This document shows, one piece after another, positions 9,701-18,748 of a DNA stretch of 64,000 nt; positions within the stretch are counted from its first letter, which is position 1; the number at the start of each line of letters is the position of its first letter. Position numbers and translations under genes: made by a program. This stretch comes from Lewinellaceae bacterium (GTDB taxonomy: Bacteria; Bacteroidota; Bacteroidia; Chitinophagales; Saprospiraceae), in the NCBI GenBank assembly GCA_020636275.1, contig JACJYD010000001.1:1674001-1738000 (forward strand). The letters are read 5' to 3'. The notes below the pieces were generated by a model. That model was not told the DNA's origin. It searched no databases and worked only from the letters and a program-made list of their open reading frames with translations.

Positions 9701-10006
9701 GCTTTCCGCCGGCGTATACCGGCTATTGAGGGAAAAGAGCAGGGAATCGCCGGAATACCAGCCGATCGAGTAGGGCGCCTGCCCCCAGAAATCTTGCAGG
9801 ATCGGGCCTTGTGGTATGAATTCCGGAGAAAAGGGGGTCTGGGAGAGGAGGTCAGCTGCTTCGGTTTCCCGCTCCTGCAAAAACCGCTCGACCTTGTGGG
9901 CATACCTTTCCAATTGCCGGTTTTCCGAAGAAAATACCCGGACCAGGAATGTCGTTGCGGCCAACAGGACAAGCAGAATTAGTGCTGTTTGGGTAGAACG
10001 GGGCAT
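6707..10006 (-). CDS. Very large NtrY-like sensor histidine kinase
   Basis: Membrane sensor kinase of 1099 residues. An N-terminal helix (about 7-25) leads into an extracytoplasmic region, then a block of about seven or eight helices (about 205-470). A second extracytoplasmic segment follows, then two further helices around 595-680, another periplasmic loop and a final helix. The C-terminal module has HAMP (SITQPISQIGESL), HisKA with AHEIKNPLTPMQ (phospho-acceptor near His890), and HATPase_c with an N-box (FKNAIQAF), DNGSGIP and GSGLGMAIAKK. The LTPMQ sequence after the H-box is typical of NtrY-type kinases. No response regulator is adjacent, so it is an orphan in this window. The signal sensed is unknown. 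Confidence 0.88.
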   Translation of the reverse strand: MPRSTQTALILLVLLAATTFLVRVFSSENRQLERYAHKVERFLQERETEAADLLSQTPFSPEFIPQGPILQDFWGQAPYSIGWYSGDSLLFSLNSRYTPAESGPPTGVGEDGSPFFLLTEGPTTFVGKWIEAEKGTSPRIILWLPLWEHYELESPYLKSGFFGLQGIPEGVFPAVSPGDVAIRSESGTPILYLEARHPFRDPATSRILFWLALGIGALIAFLINQFAQRLSMRYSPWWGLLTLVVFAAVSRFLLNPFLAPGAEGGLLPDVLLEPIQQQTLAGLLLNTFFLLWVMVFFHQEFEELGFPKLPRSLQVLFSAVNYLAILLAMLLIVQTVRNIVLYSSLNVYLENLFSINTGGALAIGALIFLFLSFFLFSQRMGKVIVSMGLRPVQRILIAILSLAAVTPFYFWADVPFPLEIFLLAGVVYLVGLDWFSDTESPSLTWVFGWLLLFSVLTTMLLSSFHLEKEDKIQQDLVLRLTSSEMETNAPDLSQAISGSTFQSIFLENDIPEELDYALYHQGTLVKKSALSNFPFEEKALSIQAAFDTLTPRDTPDRIEWCYRNSNGNTAITSRRAPSFMGPVSVFSYLLALFILIILLLAILNYWLRFLPYSLDFTQLQRPTLSNRIQLWVIGFLLIAFIFLGFFSVWNFRQTANYNQDVQIKEKIDGIREDAYTRIRQADKLLTGRPLWDLLEAVARSHQMDMLIYEPDGRFAGSTLPPSLEKVLAPSRLNSATHYFLATGRKLFDLQGEKIGDLPFRTAYLPIAENSGTALAYIGLPFVNQASNWQEELSGFFSGLISAYVFLLLVTSAVAIFIANSITQPISQIGESLRRLKLGKNEPLTYSRQDELGVLIEEYNRTLEKLEDSTRKLAESERDSAWREMARQVAHEIKNPLTPMQLAIQQLQYALATQPEKATQMFGKVSKTIVEEIQNLKDIAESFSNFAKMPIPENSTFSINELVENVHTLFMHGEEDFDVSLQMPEEDVQVFADRNHLRRVFTNIFKNAIQAFTSERRGRIDTRVFLRDGFVVVQISDNGSGIPEELREKVFVPNFTTKSSGSGLGMAIAKKIIELAGGRIYFETESGRGTDFFVELPVVE

Positions 10007-10189
10007 AGGTTTTTTTGTGATTGAACACCCCCATTACTGCATCCCAGTAATAAGCGTCTTTGTTTCAAAGGTGAAGTTAAGGCATTATTCGCAGCTTATT
10101 CATATAAAATTATTGCAATATGATTTCAAAAGCGCTGAGGAATCTTCTGCCCGGCTTTGCAGTTTTAAATTAATGCCCGTACCTTACCT

Positions 10190-10583
10190 TTTCTGCAGGC
10201 CGCTCTATCGCGGTCCCGGCGCTGCCGGGAATGAGGAAAGTCCGGACAACGTAGAGCGCCACACCATCTAACGGATGGGCTCCTTCGACGGAGGGAGACA
10301 GAGAGTGTCACAGAAAATTACCGCCCCGATTTCCAATCGGGGTAAGGGTGAAAACGTGCGGTAAGAGCGCACGCCGCGGCGTAGTAATACGTCGGGGGGA
10401 TAAACCTTGTGGGTTGAAATGCCATGTATACCCCGGTTCCTGGGAGTTGGGTCGCTCGCCCAATTTCTTCTTCGGAAGAAGCCGGGGAGGGTAGGCAGAT
10501 AGATCCTGCGCCGTGAGGCCAGGGCTAGATAAATGATAGAGGACCTTTCGGGGTTACAGAATCCGGCTTACAGGCCTGCAGAT
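10190..10583 (+). ncRNA. rnpB: RNase P RNA (bacterial type A)
   Basis: Catalytic RNA of RNase P, which matures tRNA 5' ends. The conserved 5' element GAGGAAAGTCCGGAC is at 10232-10246, and the 3' partner ACAGAATCCGGCTTAC is near 10557-10572. The ends close as helix P1 (TCTGCAGGCC at 10192-10201 with GGCCTGCAGA at 10573-10582), followed by a run of eight T. The length of about 390 bases is normal. It stands alone between the divergently oriented kinase gene and the convergent porV. The rest of the gap 10007-10189 shows nothing I can identify. Confidence 0.95.
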
Positions 10584-10590
10584 TTTTTTT

Positions 10591-10668
10591 AAAGTTGAAA
10601 AGTTGAAGAGTTGAAAAGCTGAAAAGCCCTTCAACTCTTCAACTTTTCAACTCTTCAACTTTTCAACT
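10591..10668. repeat. Imperfect inverted repeat of GTTGAAAA/GTTGAAGA units
   Basis: Short units of 7-8 bases (AGTTGAAAAGTTGAAGAG) run on the left and their reverse complement (CTCTTCAACTTTTCAACT) on the right. They form a long hairpin at the convergent junction of rnpB and porV. The same unit recurs at 35971-36057 between another convergent gene pair. Confidence 0.85.
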
Positions 10669-10676
10669 CCCCACAG

Positions 10677-11891
10677 CTATTCCGGCGTATCCCCAAAATC
10701 GAATACCAGCGAGAACCGCAGCGTATTATCCAAAGGATTGCGCTGATTGGTCGTAGGCACGAGGTAGGAGAAGTTCAATCCGAAAATATTGTATTTCAAA
10801 CCGAGGCCGACCGTGAAAAAGCGGCGGGCGCCTTTGGTCTGGGATTCGGTGTAGTAGCCGGCGCGGACGGCAAACAGTTTGTCGTACCAGTATTCGGCGC
10901 CGACGGAGAACATGAGTTCCTGAAGTTCTTCGGAGAACCCGCCGGGGGCATCGCTGAAAGAACTAAAGATCCCTCCGATCGGAGAATTTTCCTTCCAGTC
11001 CGGAATGCCGTTCTGGTCGGTGTCACAGTTCTCAAAACAAGGCGTGGGCACCAACAACTTATTGATGTCGGCGATCAGGTTGAGGCTGTTGTGCTCGTCA
11101 AACTGCAATTCCCAGGCCGCCCCGATGCCGAGATTGGTGGGGATGAAATCCCGCTCTTCGTTGGCGGCGTTCGTATAAGTGATCTTGGACCCGATGTTGG
11201 TGATCGCCACCCCGAGGCGGAGTTCGGAGTCCATGCTTTTCATGTCGATCGGCGTCTGATACGTAAAGGAAACATCTGCAGCGCCGGCCGTTCCGACCGT
11301 GATCTCCTGCCCGCCGACCGTCTGCCCGGAGGCCAGGTTGGAGTAGATAAATTTGGCGCCGATACCAGCTGAAAATTTATCCGACAACTTGCGGGAATAG
11401 GAAACCTTTAATTCGAATTCGTTCGGCCGGCCATTACCGAGGGGTTCGCCGTTGATGTCGGTGAAGTTGATCTCACCCAGGGAGAAATAGCGAAGTCCTA
11501 CGCCGAAAGCTTGCATCCCGTCGTTGGGCTTATAATACCCCGACAGGTAAGCCAGGTAAACATCATTCAGTCCCAGCGCGCGAAGCCAGGGCGTATAGGT
11601 TGCGGAAACACCAAGGTTCTTTTCTGCGAACACGAGTTTCGAATCGTTAAAGTGTAGGGCGTTAGGATCGGGAGAAATAGCTACCCCGGCATCGCCCAAG
11701 GCGCCTGAACGCGCATCCGCCACGATGCGCAGGAACGGTACGGCGGTGATGATGGTATTCGGACAGGGCGTAACGCCGTCCAGCAAATACCACTTGCCGT
11801 CAGCCCCCTTCAGACAGATCGCCTGAGCATTTGCTTCGATCGCTCCAAAACTGAGCGCCAGGACAAGCATTCCAAGTATTGCGTTTTTCAT
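10677..11891 (-). CDS. porV: Type IX secretion outer-membrane protein PorV (LptO)
   Basis: FadL-like outer-membrane beta-barrel of 404 residues. It brings type IX secretion cargo to the PorU sortase in the attachment complex. A signal peptide ends around AIEANAQA. Family signatures are FLRIVADARSGALGDAGVA near the N-terminus and the closing beta strands GLGLKYNIFGLNFSYLVP and LRFSLVFDFG. It lies 67 bases after porU on the same strand, the conserved porU-porV order of Bacteroidota. A loop with a calcium-site-like DTDQNGIPDW sequence (around residue 290) is probably surface exposed. Confidence 0.95.
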   Translation of the reverse strand: MKNAILGMLVLALSFGAIEANAQAICLKGADGKWYLLDGVTPCPNTIITAVPFLRIVADARSGALGDAGVAISPDPNALHFNDSKLVFAEKNLGVSATYTPWLRALGLNDVYLAYLSGYYKPNDGMQAFGVGLRYFSLGEINFTDINGEPLGNGRPNEFELKVSYSRKLSDKFSAGIGAKFIYSNLASGQTVGGQEITVGTAGAADVSFTYQTPIDMKSMDSELRLGVAITNIGSKITYTNAANEERDFIPTNLGIGAAWELQFDEHNSLNLIADINKLLVPTPCFENCDTDQNGIPDWKENSPIGGIFSSFSDAPGGFSEELQELMFSVGAEYWYDKLFAVRAGYYTESQTKGARRFFTVGLGLKYNIFGLNFSYLVPTTNQRNPLDNTLRFSLVFDFGDTPE

Positions 11892-11958
11892 GAGTAAGTT
11901 ATTGTGACAGAATGATCTTATTTTTTTGAATGCGCAAATATAGGGATTCGTTCTTCAA

Positions 11959-14900
11959 TTACCTCAGGATCACTAATTTTTGAAATCCACTCTCCCCTCG
12001 AAGGTCAACTTCTCCGGTATTGACTGCCTGAACCTTGATTTTATACAGATAAACGCCTTTCGCCAAAGGGTCTCCGAAGTTATCCCTGCCATCCCATTGG
12101 ATGCAATTTCCTAGGGATAAACGACTGCCTTCTGAAAATATTCTTTCCTCCAGCGATTTTACTAATCGCCCCGAAATCGTATAAATATCGACCTGCACAT
12201 CGATCTCCTGATTTTCCAGATTGTGCTCGAATTGGAAGCAGGTGGCGTTGACAAATGGGTTCGGATAGTTCAGCACGTGCTTGAGCGCTACCTCTGCCGA
12301 ACTCGCTACCACAAACTCCGTATAGCCTTCGGCCGAATTGTTGGCTACATCCCAGGCGCGCACACGCATGCTGTGCCGGCCTTCCGCCAGCTCCGACAAG
12401 GGGAATCGCACCTCTCCCTGGGTGTAATCGTCGAGTTTTGCCTCGTAAAAATCGTTGAGCAGAAAGGTCTTCTGCGTATTCTCGTCCAAAACACCCGTCA
12501 GGTCGTGCCCGATGCTGTTGCCCACCACATTGATGCCCAGATCGTCTTCCAATTGTACCAGCAAAATGGGGCTCGCACTGGTGATGCCTCCAAATACGAA
12601 ATCATCGGAGTTCATGAACACGTCGACCTGGGGTCCTTGGTCATCAGCCGCTGCATTGGGGTCGGTCCCTCCAATGACCAGGTCCTGATACTGCCCGCTG
12701 GCATCCAGGAGAAGGCCGTTCTCGGCATAGTAGCTGATCTTTCCTTTCCCGAAATTGAAATTGATGTCCTTCGGCACCACAAAGGTGAACTGGAATTTTC
12801 CCTGCGTTACGCTAACCCGGCCCTTGAAGAGCACGTTTTTCTGGAGCTTATAGGTCCGAATGGGGCTGCCGTCCTGCCCCAGGGTCTTGTACTCCACGGC
12901 TTTGTCGAAAATGCTGGGGTAGATCAGCCCGTTGAAACTCTCCAGGGTGGCGCCGTTCGCATCGCGTACCTCTCCCGCAATGGTCACCTTCTGCAAGGCC
13001 CGGATCGTGTCGGGTTGTCCCGAATTCACATCCGTTCCGTTGATAGCCGTGGTCGCAATATCGTACTGCGGCAGGGCCAGGCGAAGGCTGGGATCGCCGA
13101 GCAGCGTGAATTTCCGGGAGTTTTCCTTGCCTCCTGCCTTGTTCTTGGCCTTCCGGAAGATCTCTCCCAGGCATTGCCCTTTCCCATCCTCGGGAATATA
13201 CATCTCTTCGTTTACCGCCCGGGTCAGGGTTTCATTGGTGCTGGCATAAACGGCCCGTACCGTAGTATACAAGCCGATCCCTCCGCCGTTGCGGTTCAGG
13301 AGGACCAACTCGCCCGCAGACGTGAAACTGGGGTCGTCGTAGCCGGAGAACGAACAGGTCGCCGTGATGAACAGGGGAAGTTTGTCGAAATTATCCCAGT
13401 TGACGATATCCGGGATCTGAAGAACCCGCTCCTGCGCCCAGCCTTTGGCGCCTCCGTGGCCCAGGTAGGTGATCGACAACACACCCCTGAACAAGTGATT
13501 GTTGAGCGATTCGGTGGCGGAAGGTACCCGCTTCCCTCCGGGTGTGGAGATCTGGTTGAACGCGTCAAGATAGATCTTGTCGATATTTAAAATGGGGAAA
13601 TTCTCCGAAACATCCACGGCAATGCCATCGGCGTCTCCGCGGTGAATATCGTTGTCCTCATCGTCGGCGACGAAGACCACCCGGTTGCGCCAGTCGCCGA
13701 GGCAATCGGGATTGCTGTCGTAATTGATGATCTTGTCGACCACCCCTTTTGCTTCCTCCAGGTTGCGAACGGGCAGGCGGCCGATGGCGATATCCAGGTC
13801 GTCGTTGGTGTTGATCGCCCCTTCGCCTTCACTTAGCAACCCGAAAAAGTCGTCGGACGGATAGGCGAAAATGGGGTTGTCCGACTCTTCGGTCTGATAG
13901 CAAACGACGTACTGATTACCTTCCCCTCCGATGTTGCGGTGGTCGAAAGAGGCGTCCCCAAAGAGCAGCAGGAACCGGAACCGGTCGTTGCGATCGTAGA
14001 GCATTTTGCAAAAATCGCGCACGGCCGTGGCATCCTGTTTTCCCGAGGAAAACTCGTTGTAGAGTTGGGCAATATCGACCAGCGCTATTTCGAGGCCGTC
14101 ATGCGAGCTGCGGTGGTCGGCCAGCCGTTTGGCTTCCTCGAACAGGGAAGAATGGTACAGAATGACCATGTCTACATTGTCGATGCCGTGTAAATTCTGG
14201 TTCGGAATAGCGCCCACTGCCTCGGGAACCAGAAGGGAGGCATCATTCTGATAAGCTACGAATTCGCGCAACTCGCCCGTGTTCGCCCCAAAGGAATACG
14301 TCGATCCGTTGAGCGTTCCCTCTATCGATCCGGGGTGGAGCGGATCGGTGATATCCCATACGCGCAGGGCGGAGCCTGCATTGCCGATCTGGAAAGTAGC
14401 ATTTGGATGATCCAGGGTCCGGGTATCGCGAAACAGCAATTGGGCTCCATTATAGATCAATTTGCGGCGAAAGTTCAACTGGATGTAATCGAGCCAACCT
14501 TCGCTGGTAATGCCGTTTTTTTTCATATACTTCACCGTGACCGGCAAGATGCCCGGAGTAACCGTAAGCGAGGTGTCGAGTTCGACAGCAGATGCATAGG
14601 TGGCATTCGGATTGGTCAGCACCGTTCCGGGAATATTTGGGCTGGTAATGGACTGCCCGCCGGCGATGACCTGAAAGGTCGTCGGCGAATCGGCCCGGCC
14701 GGCGAATTGAACCCGCATTTGCACCTTCTCCGTATTATCGAGGTTTTCCAGGTTTAGATCGTAGGTATAGGCCTCCTGGTTCTTGAAATAATCGCCATAC
14801 CACTGTCTGCCGGATCCCTGTGTGAGGTCGTATTTGTCGAGCAGGTTCACTTTTTCATCTTCCTTGCGCAGGTAGTCGTCAAAGGTAGCCGTGGTGTACC

Positions 14901-15813
14901 CGCCCTGCACGGAGGCGATAGGCGCGATCCGCTGACCGGGGGAGGAGGCGATCTTCAAAAAGTAATAGTTGCGCGTATCGTAGACGTTCATCTGAAACTT
15001 GAAGGTGTTTTCCTCATAAGACCAGTCATGCGGTCCCTCGGCGTAGAAGAGGATATAATCCTGTGGATCGAAACTGCCGTCGTCCTGGCCTGCGACGAGG
15101 ATGGTATTTTCGACCAGATCATCGATGCGGGGGTCGGAAACCTGCTCGGAGAGCATACCGCCCCCATTGCCCAGCAACTGCAGGTTGCGGGGGTCGAAAG
15201 AGCCCGGCGAGATCCCGAGTTGATTGACGAGGAAATCGTAATCGATCTTATAAACACCTGCTTTGGGGATGCCGATCTTGTACAACACTCCATCGCTGAG
15301 TTTTGAAGTATAGGTGGGGTCTCCTCCACGCAGGGCCGGTCGGGGAGCAGGGGCGGGGGTAGCGGCGATCTCCAGGGTAAATCGCACCAGGCGCTCAAAA
15401 GACTGGGGCCCCGTTTTGCGAATGGGAATGAATTGGACCTTTCCAAAATACTGTCCCCGGTCGTGGGTGACAGAATAGGAGACCTGGATGTTTTCCGCCA
15501 GGACGGCATCGTCGGGAGATGCGTTTTTGGAAAAAGGCTCGTATTCGGCCTGCGTGATGGTAACCGCCAATTTGCTATATCCGTCGAGGGGAAGGCGGTA
15601 GTAAAAATAGGGCAGGGAAGGGTGGGCTTCATCGTAAACAGCGCCTTCAAATCGCCAGATCTCCGTGGTATGCGAACCCCATTCATCGGTTTCGAGGATG
15701 GGCCCGGCATTCCAGTTCAATTGAACGGGAACGGTAGACGGCAGATTTGCAAAGCCGAAGGAAATTGTGCCGATCAATAAGAGGGGCGTAAAAAAATACT
15801 TCATTCTTTGCAT
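11959..15813 (-). CDS. porU: Type IX secretion C-terminal signal peptidase PorU
   Basis: Gingipain-like cysteine protease (family C25) at the cell surface. It removes the C-terminal sorting domain of T9SS cargo and attaches cargo to lipopolysaccharide. The N-terminal region of about 500 residues is beta-rich. The peptidase domain has the catalytic His in TYLGHGGAKGW (about residue 786) and Cys in ITATCSFSG (about 820). The C-terminal segment contains LNYPNPFVN and FGDPLAKGVYLYKI, the FlgD-like/sorting-type fold. The frame is open to 15870, but the ATGs at 15813 and 15804 begin a clean signal peptide (KYFFTPLLLIGTISFGFA), so I prefer 15813. Divergent from the PorP-family gene. Confidence 0.93.
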   Translation of the reverse strand: MQRMKYFFTPLLLIGTISFGFANLPSTVPVQLNWNAGPILETDEWGSHTTEIWRFEGAVYDEAHPSLPYFYYRLPLDGYSKLAVTITQAEYEPFSKNASPDDAVLAENIQVSYSVTHDRGQYFGKVQFIPIRKTGPQSFERLVRFTLEIAATPAPAPRPALRGGDPTYTSKLSDGVLYKIGIPKAGVYKIDYDFLVNQLGISPGSFDPRNLQLLGNGGGMLSEQVSDPRIDDLVENTILVAGQDDGSFDPQDYILFYAEGPHDWSYEENTFKFQMNVYDTRNYYFLKIASSPGQRIAPIASVQGGYTTATFDDYLRKEDEKVNLLDKYDLTQGSGRQWYGDYFKNQEAYTYDLNLENLDNTEKVQMRVQFAGRADSPTTFQVIAGGQSITSPNIPGTVLTNPNATYASAVELDTSLTVTPGILPVTVKYMKKNGITSEGWLDYIQLNFRRKLIYNGAQLLFRDTRTLDHPNATFQIGNAGSALRVWDITDPLHPGSIEGTLNGSTYSFGANTGELREFVAYQNDASLLVPEAVGAIPNQNLHGIDNVDMVILYHSSLFEEAKRLADHRSSHDGLEIALVDIAQLYNEFSSGKQDATAVRDFCKMLYDRNDRFRFLLLFGDASFDHRNIGGEGNQYVVCYQTEESDNPIFAYPSDDFFGLLSEGEGAINTNDDLDIAIGRLPVRNLEEAKGVVDKIINYDSNPDCLGDWRNRVVFVADDEDNDIHRGDADGIAVDVSENFPILNIDKIYLDAFNQISTPGGKRVPSATESLNNHLFRGVLSITYLGHGGAKGWAQERVLQIPDIVNWDNFDKLPLFITATCSFSGYDDPSFTSAGELVLLNRNGGGIGLYTTVRAVYASTNETLTRAVNEEMYIPEDGKGQCLGEIFRKAKNKAGGKENSRKFTLLGDPSLRLALPQYDIATTAINGTDVNSGQPDTIRALQKVTIAGEVRDANGATLESFNGLIYPSIFDKAVEYKTLGQDGSPIRTYKLQKNVLFKGRVSVTQGKFQFTFVVPKDINFNFGKGKISYYAENGLLLDASGQYQDLVIGGTDPNAAADDQGPQVDVFMNSDDFVFGGITSASPILLVQLEDDLGINVVGNSIGHDLTGVLDENTQKTFLLNDFYEAKLDDYTQGEVRFPLSELAEGRHSMRVRAWDVANNSAEGYTEFVVASSAEVALKHVLNYPNPFVNATCFQFEHNLENQEIDVQVDIYTISGRLVKSLEERIFSEGSRLSLGNCIQWDGRDNFGDPLAKGVYLYKIKVQAVNTGEVDLRGESGFQKLVILR

Positions 15814-15993
15814 GGATTTGCTTTTATTTGTCACTCCGGTTAAAAAGAACGCCTCAACCAGATAATTCAAATCGATATCAAAACGTTGTGGTCAATACCG
15901 TATTGTTTGGCGAAATAACGGTAACAACCGGAAAATGTGTAAAAATAATCGCTCTCGCAGAAGCAGGCGGCGGAAAATCATAACAAAAAGTCA

Positions 15994-17016
15994 ATGACCA
16001 GACATTTACTGTGTTTTGTGTTTGTGTGGGGCCTGGTTTCAGGGTTGTACGGGCAGGATCCCGTATTTTCCCAGTTCTATGCAGCACCTTCCCAATTGAA
16101 CCCGGCGCTGGCGGGTACCACCTATGCTCCGCGCCTGGCCTTCAACTACCGCAACCAGTGGCCCGGCCTGAACGCCTACGTGACGTATTCAGCCGGCTAC
16201 GATCAATTCGCAAATTCCCTCAACAGTGGCTTTGGTCTCTTGTTGACGGGCGACGACCAGGGGCAGGGACTGATCAAATCCACTCAGGTCAAGGCGCTAT
16301 ACAGCTACCGCTTGCGCGTGGTCGACGATTTTTTTGTCAAGATCGGCGTAGAGGCCGGATTTAATCAATCCCATTACGATTGGGACCGGTTTGTCTTCCT
16401 CGATCAGATCGACAAGCTCAACGGTCCGCTGGACCCTTCCGGCGCCTTGAACCCCACTGCCGAACAACGGCCCGACAATACTACGGTGACCCATTTTGAT
16501 ATCGGAGCAGGACTGGTGGCTTACACCCCGCATTTCTATGCAGGCTTCTCCCTGCGCCACCTGACTCAACCCGAAGATGGGTTGTTGCGGATCAACGACC
16601 AGATAACCGACGGCCTGCCCCTGCTGTATTCCCTTCACCTCGGCACCGAAATTACCCTGAGGGAAGGCAATAAACGCAGACCCGGTTCGTTTATATCGCC
16701 GAACATCCTCGCAATCCGGCAAGCCAACTTCGGACAGATCAACGTGGGAGCCTATGGCGGACTGGGCGCCTTCTTTGTCGGAACCTGGTACCGTCACGCG
16801 TGGAGCAACCCCGATGCCTTGATATTCCTGGGCGGTCTGCGCTACGGGATCTTTAAAATAGGCTATACGTACGACCTGACCCTTTCTCAACTGGCCACGG
16901 CCCCTTCAGGTGGAGCCCACGAACTCTCCCTGATCATCAATTTTGAGAACAGCGAGGCATTCAAACAACAACAAAAGAAGAGCCGTATTAATGATTGCTT
17001 TCAATTGTTCCGCTAA
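15994..17016 (+). CDS. PorP/SprF family type IX secretion membrane protein
   Basis: Outer-membrane beta-barrel of 340 residues with a signal peptide ending at GLYGQ. It has the family hallmark DPVFSQFYAAPSQLNPALAG right after cleavage and the closing strand GGAHELSLIINF. PorP/SprF proteins often partner specific giant adhesins or act in gliding. The canonical porP sits beside porKLMN, which is absent here, so this may be one of the many paralogues. It is transcribed divergently from porU, and gldJ follows 140 bases downstream with its own promoter. Confidence 0.9.
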   Translation: MTRHLLCFVFVWGLVSGLYGQDPVFSQFYAAPSQLNPALAGTTYAPRLAFNYRNQWPGLNAYVTYSAGYDQFANSLNSGFGLLLTGDDQGQGLIKSTQVKALYSYRLRVVDDFFVKIGVEAGFNQSHYDWDRFVFLDQIDKLNGPLDPSGALNPTAEQRPDNTTVTHFDIGAGLVAYTPHFYAGFSLRHLTQPEDGLLRINDQITDGLPLLYSLHLGTEITLREGNKRRPGSFISPNILAIRQANFGQINVGAYGGLGAFFVGTWYRHAWSNPDALIFLGGLRYGIFKIGYTYDLTLSQLATAPSGGAHELSLIINFENSEAFKQQQKKSRINDCFQLFR

Positions 17017-17093
17017 AAACCGATTTACCAACCCTGAAAAGCCTTTTTTTACGCTGATTTCTGGTATAAAATTATATTTAACGAAAGACCTCT

Positions 17094-17122
17094 TTTGCTA
17101 AATCATTTTTTCCCTATATTTG
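17094..17122 (+). promoter_or_regulatory. Bacteroidota-type promoter of gldJ
   Basis: TTTG at 17094-17097, 17 bases, then TATATTTG at 17115-17122. This is a full match to the -33/-7 consensus, 34 bases before the gldJ ATG. Confidence 0.65.
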
Positions 17123-17156
17123 TCCGTCGTTTCCAAAATAGCTAAATTTCTGTTAG

Positions 17157-18659
17157 GTGATGAAAAAACTCTTGAAGCTAAGCTCCTTTTCACTCGTACT
17201 CATGGTACTGCTCAGTTCCTGCGGTTCCAAAGAACGCTCCTCCACAACCGGTTGGATGTATAACGACCAAAAGTGGGGTGGGTTTGAAAAAGTTGATTAC
17301 GAAGGCCAGGCAACTGGCCCGAACCTGGTCCTGGTAGAAGGGGGTACCTTTACAATGGGTATCACCGATCAGGACGTGACTTACGACTGGAACGCTGTCC
17401 CGCGCCGTGTTACTGTTTCCTCCTTCTACATGGATGAAACCGAAGTTGCAAACATTGACTATCGTGAATACGTCCAATGGCTCAAGCGCGTTTTCGGGGA
17501 ATCCTACCCCGAAGTATGGCGCAACGCCCTTCCCGACACCCTCGTTTGGCGGGAAGAACTGGCTTTCAACGAGCCCCTCGTCGAAACGTATTACCGCCAC
17601 CCCTCTTTCGATGACTATCCCGTGGTTGGGGTCAACTGGCTGCAAGCCAACGACTACTGCCTCTGGCGTACCGACCGCGTCAATGAGATGATCCTCATCG
17701 AACGCGGAGTGCTCAATCCCAATCCGGAACAAACCGACGCCGAAAACTTCAATACCGAGGCTTACCTCGTCGGCCAGTACCAGGGAGATGTTCGCAAGAA
17801 CCTGAAAGACTATCAAACCGGCGGCGAACGCCAGGTGCGCTTTGAGGATGGTATCCTCCTGCCTTCCTATCGCCTTCCTACGGAAGCCGAATGGGAATAC
17901 GCAGCGCTGGCCCTGGTGGGGAATATGCCCTCCGCACAGGATGAGCGCATCACCGATCGCCGCATCTATCCGTGGAGCGGCAATACGGTCCGCTACCAGA
18001 AGCGCAATAAGTATCAGGGCGAGATCCTCGCCAACTTCAAGCGCGACGGCGGTGACTACATGGGTATGGCCGGCAAACTCAACGACCACGCCAATATTAC
18101 GGCGCCGGTCCGCTCCTTCCTGCCCAACGACTTCGGTCTCTATCACATGGCCGGTAACGTCAGCGAATGGACCGCAGACCTCTACCGCCCCATGACCAGT
18201 CTCGACCTCCGCGATGCGGAAAGCCAGGACCTCAACCCCTACCGTGGTAACAAGTTCCGCACCCTGGAACTCGACCCCGACGGCAACCCGGTTGAAAAAG
18301 ACAGCCTCGGCCGCCTTCGCTATCGCTACGTCGAAGACGACGAAGCCGCTACCCGCGAAAACTACAAACGCGGTCAGGTCTATAACTACCTCGATGGCGA
18401 TAAGGAATCGGAAGTGGTTTACGACTATGGCGTACACACTCTGATCAGTGACAAGGCCCGCGTGATCAAAGGCGGTTCCTGGGCAGATCGCGCTTTCTGG
18501 CTGTCTCCGGGCGCTCGCCGCTTCAAAGAAGAAGACAAGGCAGACCGCACCGTCGGCTTCCGCTGCGCCATGACCCGTACCGGCTCGCCGGGTGGGAATA
18601 ACGACGCCGGTGGAAATAACTTCAACGTGAAAGGTAAAAAGGTCAAAAGACGTTATTAA
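17157..18659 (+). CDS. gldJ: Gliding motility lipoprotein GldJ
   Basis: Outer-membrane-associated lipoprotein needed for gliding and stability of the T9SS/gliding machinery. The lipobox LLSSC places the lipidated cysteine at residue 22. The sequence just after it, STTGWMYNDQKWGGFE, is the GldJ signature. The rest is a formylglycine-generating-enzyme (sulfatase-modifying factor) fold with VEGGTFTMG, LPTEAEWEYAA, GNVSEWTAD and GFRCAMTR. Such Gld proteins use the fold structurally and not as an oxidase. Proximity to porU and porV repeats the arrangement known from Flavobacterium johnsoniae. The C-terminal tail is Gly/Asn-rich and then basic. Confidence 0.93.
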   Translation: MMKKLLKLSSFSLVLMVLLSSCGSKERSSTTGWMYNDQKWGGFEKVDYEGQATGPNLVLVEGGTFTMGITDQDVTYDWNAVPRRVTVSSFYMDETEVANIDYREYVQWLKRVFGESYPEVWRNALPDTLVWREELAFNEPLVETYYRHPSFDDYPVVGVNWLQANDYCLWRTDRVNEMILIERGVLNPNPEQTDAENFNTEAYLVGQYQGDVRKNLKDYQTGGERQVRFEDGILLPSYRLPTEAEWEYAALALVGNMPSAQDERITDRRIYPWSGNTVRYQKRNKYQGEILANFKRDGGDYMGMAGKLNDHANITAPVRSFLPNDFGLYHMAGNVSEWTADLYRPMTSLDLRDAESQDLNPYRGNKFRTLELDPDGNPVEKDSLGRLRYRYVEDDEAATRENYKRGQVYNYLDGDKESEVVYDYGVHTLISDKARVIKGGSWADRAFWLSPGARRFKEEDKADRTVGFRCAMTRTGSPGGNNDAGGNNFNVKGKKVKRRY

Positions 18660-18689
18660 GAATAACCTGCTTTAAACAAGTCAAACCGG

Positions 18690-18728
18690 AAAGTCTCCAT
18701 GTATTCGTACGTGGAGACTTTTCTTTTT
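18690..18728 (+). terminator. Rho-independent terminator after gldJ
   Basis: A 14-bp stem (AAAGTCTCCATGTA with its complement, one G-U pair) closes a TTCG tetraloop and is followed by TTCTTTTT. The next gene starts 20 bases later. Confidence 0.85.
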
Positions 18729-18748
18729 AGCCGCCAAGCTCCTCAACC

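Noticed and set aside
12223..13590. A 455-codon plus-strand frame opposite porU
   Set aside because: Shadow of the porU peptidase domain, with no recognisable protein features. The same applies to the large frames opposite the haloperoxidase-like gene (30944-32272) and the GT-C gene (37524-39023).
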